Below are positions 14,910 to 17,900 of a stretch of DNA of 17,900 nucleotides, in pieces. The DNA lies in NCBI GenBank assembly GCA_017960065.1, contig JAGCZK010000056.1, positions 1-17,900 of the forward strand, in the 5' to 3' direction. The first letter of the stretch is position 1; each line of letters begins with the position of its first letter. The DNA comes from Paludibacteraceae bacterium. Lineage in GTDB: Bacteria > Bacteroidota > Bacteroidia > Bacteroidales > Paludibacteraceae. A program made the position numbers and the translations under genes. Below the pieces are notes generated by a model, which saw only the letters and a list, made by a program, of their open reading frames with translations, did no database searches and was not told the origin of the DNA.

Positions 14910-15362
14910 TTATTCTTTGTTTTTGCTGTCAATAATGATGGTTACAGGTCCGTCATTTAAGAGCGTAACCTGCATATTCGCTCCAAATATACCTTTTTTT
15001 ACGTCATTTTTCAATATAAATCCCAATTTTTTGCAAAACTCTTCGTATAGCGGGTTCGCGATGTCGCCTTTGGCAGCCCGGATGTACGACGGGCGGTTGC
15101 CCTTTTTGGTCATGGCGTGCAGGGTAAACTGACTGACGCAAAGAATCTGTCCCTGGATGTCGATGACCGACCGGTTCATCACTCCTTGTTCGTCATCAAA
15201 AATCCGGAGGTTGCAAATTTTGCCGCTCATCCAATCCAAATCTTCTTCGGTGTCTTCGTTTTCGAATCCGGCAAGCACCAAGAGACCTTGTTCGATTTCG
15301 CCGGTGATTTTTTCATCGACTTCTACTTTTGCGTGTTTTACGCGTTGTATGACTGTACGCAT
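14910..15362 (-). CDS. dtd: D-aminoacyl-tRNA deacylase
   Basis: Dtd hydrolyses D-aminoacyl-tRNAs (and glycyl-tRNA-Ala), recycling tRNA mischarged with D-amino acids in the cytoplasm. The 150-residue length is standard. The catalytic motif SQFTL (77-81) and the cis-Gly-Pro chirality motif GPVT (138-141, within LLNDGPVT) are intact, as is GIFGANMQV (124-132). It begins MRTVIQRVKHAKVEV, as family members do. It lies 20 bp after uvrC and abuts deoC exactly. Confidence 0.97.
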   Translation of the reverse strand: MRTVIQRVKHAKVEVDEKITGEIEQGLLVLAGFENEDTEEDLDWMSGKICNLRIFDDEQGVMNRSVIDIQGQILCVSQFTLHAMTKKGNRPSYIRAAKGDIANPLYEEFCKKLGFILKNDVKKGIFGANMQVTLLNDGPVTIIIDSKNKE

Positions 15363-15382
15363 AGTCAGTTATTTTTAAATAT

Positions 15383-17206
15383 TCAATTCTCCGTCTCCTT
15401 ATTGGCCGAAAAATGCTCGTAAATGATTGATGCTCTTTTAGTTCCGATAATTTGTTCCAGTTCGGATTTTGACGCCTTCCGGATGGAATTAACAGATTTT
15501 AACGCATTTAAGAGGTCTAATTTTGTTTTTTCGCCGATTCCTTTGATTTCGTCCAGTTCCGAGGCAATTTGATTTTTGCTTCGCTTGTCGCGATGAAAAC
15601 TGATGGCAAAACGATGCACTTCTTCCTGAATCGATGCCAATAATTTAAAGATCGGTTCTCCCACTTTTAGCGAAACGACCTGTACGGGTTGGCCGACCAA
15701 CACCTCGTGAGTTTTGTGTTTGTCGTTTTTGGCTAATCCGATAATGGCAATGTCCAGCCCCAGCTCGTCGCATACAATTTGTCGGATGGCGTTCATCTGG
15801 TTTTCGCCACCGTCGGCAATGATGAGGTCGGGTAGGGGGCTGTCTTCTTCGATCATTCGCGAATAGCGCCGATAAACCACTTCGCGCATACTGCCGTAGT
15901 CGTCGCCCCCTAGTGCCGACTTGATGGTGTATTTGCGGTAATCTTTTTTGCTCGGTTTGCCGTTGCGATACACCACGCAGACCGATACGGCATCGCTGCC
16001 TGCGATGTGCGAGTTGTCAAAACTGTCGATGGTGTAGGGCAGTTTTTTCAGTCCCAAACGGTCTTTGATTTCGACCAGCAGTTTGGTGTTGCGTTGGCTG
16101 GAGTTGATGTTTTCGCTGCGTTTGAGTTTGTCGAGTCGGTATTGTTTGACATTCTGAAACGACAGCTCCAGCAATTTTTTCTTGTCACCCTTTTGCGGAA
16201 CGATGAGTTCGGTTCCTTCCGGCAGGTATTCGGGTTCAAAGGGGGCAATGATGATTCTGTTGTTGCTGTTGAACCGTTCTCTCAATTCCTGAATTCCTAC
16301 GGACAAAATTTCTTCGGCTGTTTCGTCCAGTTGTTTTTTGTATTCGACGGTGGTTCCCTGTATGATGCTGCCGTTGGCGATGCGCAGCAAATTGATATAG
16401 CACAGGTCCGCCTCTTCGAAATAACTGAAAACATCGATGTTTTCGTGATTGGTGGTGGTGATGACGGTTTTTTTCTGGTAATTGGTCAGGGCGTCGAACT
16501 TGCGTTTCAGTTCGGCCGCTTTCTCAAATTGCAGCTGCTCGGCGTAGGCCTTCATTTCGTTGAGCAGTTTGTCGCTGATGACATCACTGTTCCCCTTGAT
16601 GATTTCTTTGATTTCGCGAATCATCTCCTGATACGACTCGAGGCTCTGCAGTTTTTCGCACGGGCCGAGGCATCGGTGTATGTGATACTGCAGGCAGCGT
16701 TTGTATTTGTTCGCCTCGATGCGTTGCGGGTCGAGCACGCCGTTGCAAGTGCGAATCGGATAGACGCTGCGGATCAGTTCCAAGAGCGAATCCAACACCC
16801 AAACCGAACTGTACGGCCCAAAGTATTCGGCTCCTTTGCTCACCGTTCGGGTTTTGAAAACTCTTGGGTACGGCTCTTTGGTGATGCAAATCCAGGGGTA
16901 AGTTTTACCGTCTTTGAGCAGAATGTTGTAGTGGGGTTGGTATTGCTTGATGAGATTGTTTTCGAGCAGCAAGGCGTCGGCTTCGGTTTTTACTACCAGA
17001 TATTTGATGTCGTGTATCTTGGCAACCAAAGCCCGCACTTTCTGACTTTGGTTGTTTTTGTTGAAGTAGCTCGAAACGCGACGTTTCAAATTTTTGGCTT
17101 TGCCTACATAGATGATGGTTCCCTCTTGGTCAAAGTATTGGTACACGCCCGGATTTTCGGGCATGTTCAATACAATGTTTTTTAAGTAGGCAGTGCGGTC
17201 CGACAT
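15383..17206 (-). CDS. uvrC: Excinuclease ABC subunit UvrC
   Basis: UvrC makes both incisions around bulky DNA lesions in nucleotide excision repair after damage recognition by UvrA and UvrB. The 607-residue protein has the GIY-YIG nuclease for the 3' cut (PGVYQYFDQEGTIIYVGKAK, 19-38). A Cys-containing region (RTCNGVLDPQRIEANKYKRC) and a UVR domain that binds UvrB (about 205-235, LQFEKAAELKRKFDAL) follow. The RNase H-like 5' nuclease carries IDSFDNSHIAG and DLIIADGG, and tandem helix-hairpin-helix segments (DEIKGIGEKTKLDLLNAL, KSELEQIIGTKRA) end the chain. Length and motifs are complete. The ATG is 6 bp after the apt stop. Confidence 0.98.
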   Translation of the reverse strand: MSDRTAYLKNIVLNMPENPGVYQYFDQEGTIIYVGKAKNLKRRVSSYFNKNNQSQKVRALVAKIHDIKYLVVKTEADALLLENNLIKQYQPHYNILLKDGKTYPWICITKEPYPRVFKTRTVSKGAEYFGPYSSVWVLDSLLELIRSVYPIRTCNGVLDPQRIEANKYKRCLQYHIHRCLGPCEKLQSLESYQEMIREIKEIIKGNSDVISDKLLNEMKAYAEQLQFEKAAELKRKFDALTNYQKKTVITTTNHENIDVFSYFEEADLCYINLLRIANGSIIQGTTVEYKKQLDETAEEILSVGIQELRERFNSNNRIIIAPFEPEYLPEGTELIVPQKGDKKKLLELSFQNVKQYRLDKLKRSENINSSQRNTKLLVEIKDRLGLKKLPYTIDSFDNSHIAGSDAVSVCVVYRNGKPSKKDYRKYTIKSALGGDDYGSMREVVYRRYSRMIEEDSPLPDLIIADGGENQMNAIRQIVCDELGLDIAIIGLAKNDKHKTHEVLVGQPVQVVSLKVGEPIFKLLASIQEEVHRFAISFHRDKRSKNQIASELDEIKGIGEKTKLDLLNALKSVNSIRKASKSELEQIIGTKRASIIYEHFSANKETEN

Positions 17207-17212
17207 GTATGT

Positions 17213-17737
17213 TTAATAATGCATCAAGGCATCCACTTCGATTTCGGGGTCGAACAGCGCACGTCCTTTGAGGTCGTCGAGCTCTACCAAAAAATTGATG
17301 TAGATTTTCTTGACACCAAATTTTTTGACCAGATCTTGTGCGGCTTTCATCGTTCCGCCTGTAGCCAGCAGGTCGTCGTGGAGCAGCACCACATCGTCGG
17401 CGGTCAGGGCGTCTTTGTGTATTTGTATGATGTCTTCGCCGTACTCTTTGCCGTACGACAGTTCTATGGTTTCGGCAGGAAGTTTTCCTTTCTTACGGAT
17501 GGGGACAAAGCCGGCACCAATTTCGGCAGCGATGGCCGGAGCCATGATAAAGCCGCGCGATTCGATGCCTACCACTTTGGTAATTCCCAAACCTTTGTAT
17601 CGGTTTACCAAAATCTTTTCCAGTTCGCTCAAACAATTAGCGTCTTGGAAGACGGTGGTAAAGTCGCGAAACAAAATCCCCTTGATGGGGAAGTCGGGTA
17701 CGGTTCTGATTTTTGCCTTGATTTCTTCGAGTTTCAT
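17213..17737 (-). CDS. apt: Adenine phosphoribosyltransferase
   Basis: Apt (EC 2.4.2.7) converts adenine and PRPP to AMP in purine salvage. The 174-residue protein has the type I PRTase PRPP-binding loop VVLLHDDLLATGGTM (116-130), the ESRGF motif (59-63) and the N-terminal PDFPIKGILFRDFTT (14-28) that closes on adenine. It is the first gene of the operon with uvrC, dtd, deoC and the sensor-regulator. No TAnnTTTG box is seen in the 100 bp upstream, which instead hold two parS-like palindromes, so its promoter may lie further upstream. Confidence 0.97.
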   Translation of the reverse strand: MKLEEIKAKIRTVPDFPIKGILFRDFTTVFQDANCLSELEKILVNRYKGLGITKVVGIESRGFIMAPAIAAEIGAGFVPIRKKGKLPAETIELSYGKEYGEDIIQIHKDALTADDVVLLHDDLLATGGTMKAAQDLVKKFGVKKIYINFLVELDDLKGRALFDPEIEVDALMHY

Positions 17738-17743
17738 TTTCGT

Positions 17744-17900
17744 CTATTTTAGTGTTCCACGTGGAACATTGTTTGTCTGGTTTGCCAAATTGTTCCACGT
17801 GGAACAATTTGGTTTTTTTGTATTTGCGTCCAGGTTCTTTTTTATTTTTTTTTTAAAAAATCCTCTCCTGTCGGGATGTTTTTGTAATGCCTCGTCCAGG
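17744..17900 (-). CDS. Possible 3' end of an upstream minus-strand gene (very uncertain)
   Basis: One minus-strand frame stays open from the window edge to a TAG at 17746-17744 (52 codons). It begins LDEALQKHPDRRGFFKKK and then runs through both parS-like palindromes, where it reads CSTWNN and NVPRGT, the usual nonsense translation of such sites. A second frame ends earlier with NIPTGEDFLKKK and TAA at 17844-17842. I cannot tell which frame, if either, is coding; the part beyond about 17840 toward apt is probably intergenic. Confidence 0.2.
   Translation of the reverse strand, partial: LDEALQKHPDRRGFFKKKIKKNLDANTKKPNCSTWNNLANQTNNVPRGTLK
17753..17768. promoter_or_regulatory. parS: parS-like site 1 (ParB binding palindrome)
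   Basis: TGTTCCACGTGGAACA is a perfect 16-bp palindrome. It differs from the classical parS consensus TGTTTCACGTGAAACA only by a symmetric T-to-C/A-to-G change, a variant also used as parS in other bacteria such as pseudomonads. It lies 15 bp upstream of the apt start codon. Confidence 0.75.
17785..17812. promoter_or_regulatory. parS: parS-like site 2 within a 28-bp perfect palindrome
   Basis: The core TGTTCCACGTGGAACA at 17791-17806 is identical to site 1, and its centre is 38 bp from the centre of site 1. Here symmetry continues outward six bases on each side (CCAAAT and ATTTGG). On the plus strand it is followed by TTTTTTT, so it could also act as a terminator hairpin, but no plus-strand gene precedes it. 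Confidence 0.75.

Noticed and set aside
16007..17185. A 392-codon plus-strand ORF opposite uvrC.
   Set aside because: It is a shadow of uvrC, rich in Phe, Val and Gln from reversed Lys/Glu/Asp codons; uvrC motifs are complete on the other strand.

Overview
The window looks like chromosomal core DNA of a Bacteroidetes bacterium, probably order Bacteroidales. Three things point there. Several gene starts are preceded by the Bacteroidetes -7 promoter motif TAnnTTTG rather than a Shine-Dalgarno sequence. Some families are restricted to or typical of the phylum: a DUF4294 protein, a Reg_prop/Y_Y_Y sensor with a LuxR-type HTH, and a helix-hairpin-helix protein fused to an outer-membrane barrel. The run apt-uvrC-dtd-deoC is also consistent. 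I see no insertion sequence, phage, CRISPR, rRNA or tRNA.

Layout, left to right. (1) 1-935, minus: the N-terminal PHP part of the replicative polymerase DnaE, cut by the window edge. (2) 1044-2686, minus: a two-gene unit with an ATGA overlap, a small membrane-anchored protein followed by a THUMP-domain rRNA methyltransferase. (3) 2742-3347, minus: an exported DUF4294 protein. (4) 3429-6142, plus: two coupled envelope genes (ATGA overlap), a cysteine-rich PorV/PorQ-like barrel and a protein with a ComEA-like helix-hairpin-helix domain ahead of a large outer-membrane barrel. (5) 6143-6710: a gene-poor, AT-rich gap of about 570 bp ending in a strong hairpin terminator. (6) 6711-9884, minus: an operon of an uncharacterised membrane-anchored coiled-coil protein, hemW and dprA. 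(7) 9885-9981: a divergent promoter built as a 34-bp near-perfect palindrome with a -7 box on each strand. (8) 9982-11082, plus: ychF, ending at a bidirectional terminator. (9) 11145-17737, minus: a tight operon apt-uvrC-dtd-deoC-regulator, with gaps of 0 to 20 bp. (10) 17738-17900: two parS-like 16-bp palindromes upstream of apt and perhaps the tail of another minus-strand gene.

Most named genes are information-processing housekeeping: replication (dnaE), rRNA modification, DNA uptake/recombination (dprA), excision repair (uvrC), translation quality control (dtd), ribosome-associated ATPase (ychF), nucleotide salvage (apt, deoC) and a heme chaperone (hemW). The less described parts are the barrel/HhH pair, the coiled-coil protein, the kinase-less membrane-tethered regulator and the two palindromic sites. 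Twin parS-like sites would fit a position in the origin-proximal half of the chromosome, but this cannot be shown from one window.
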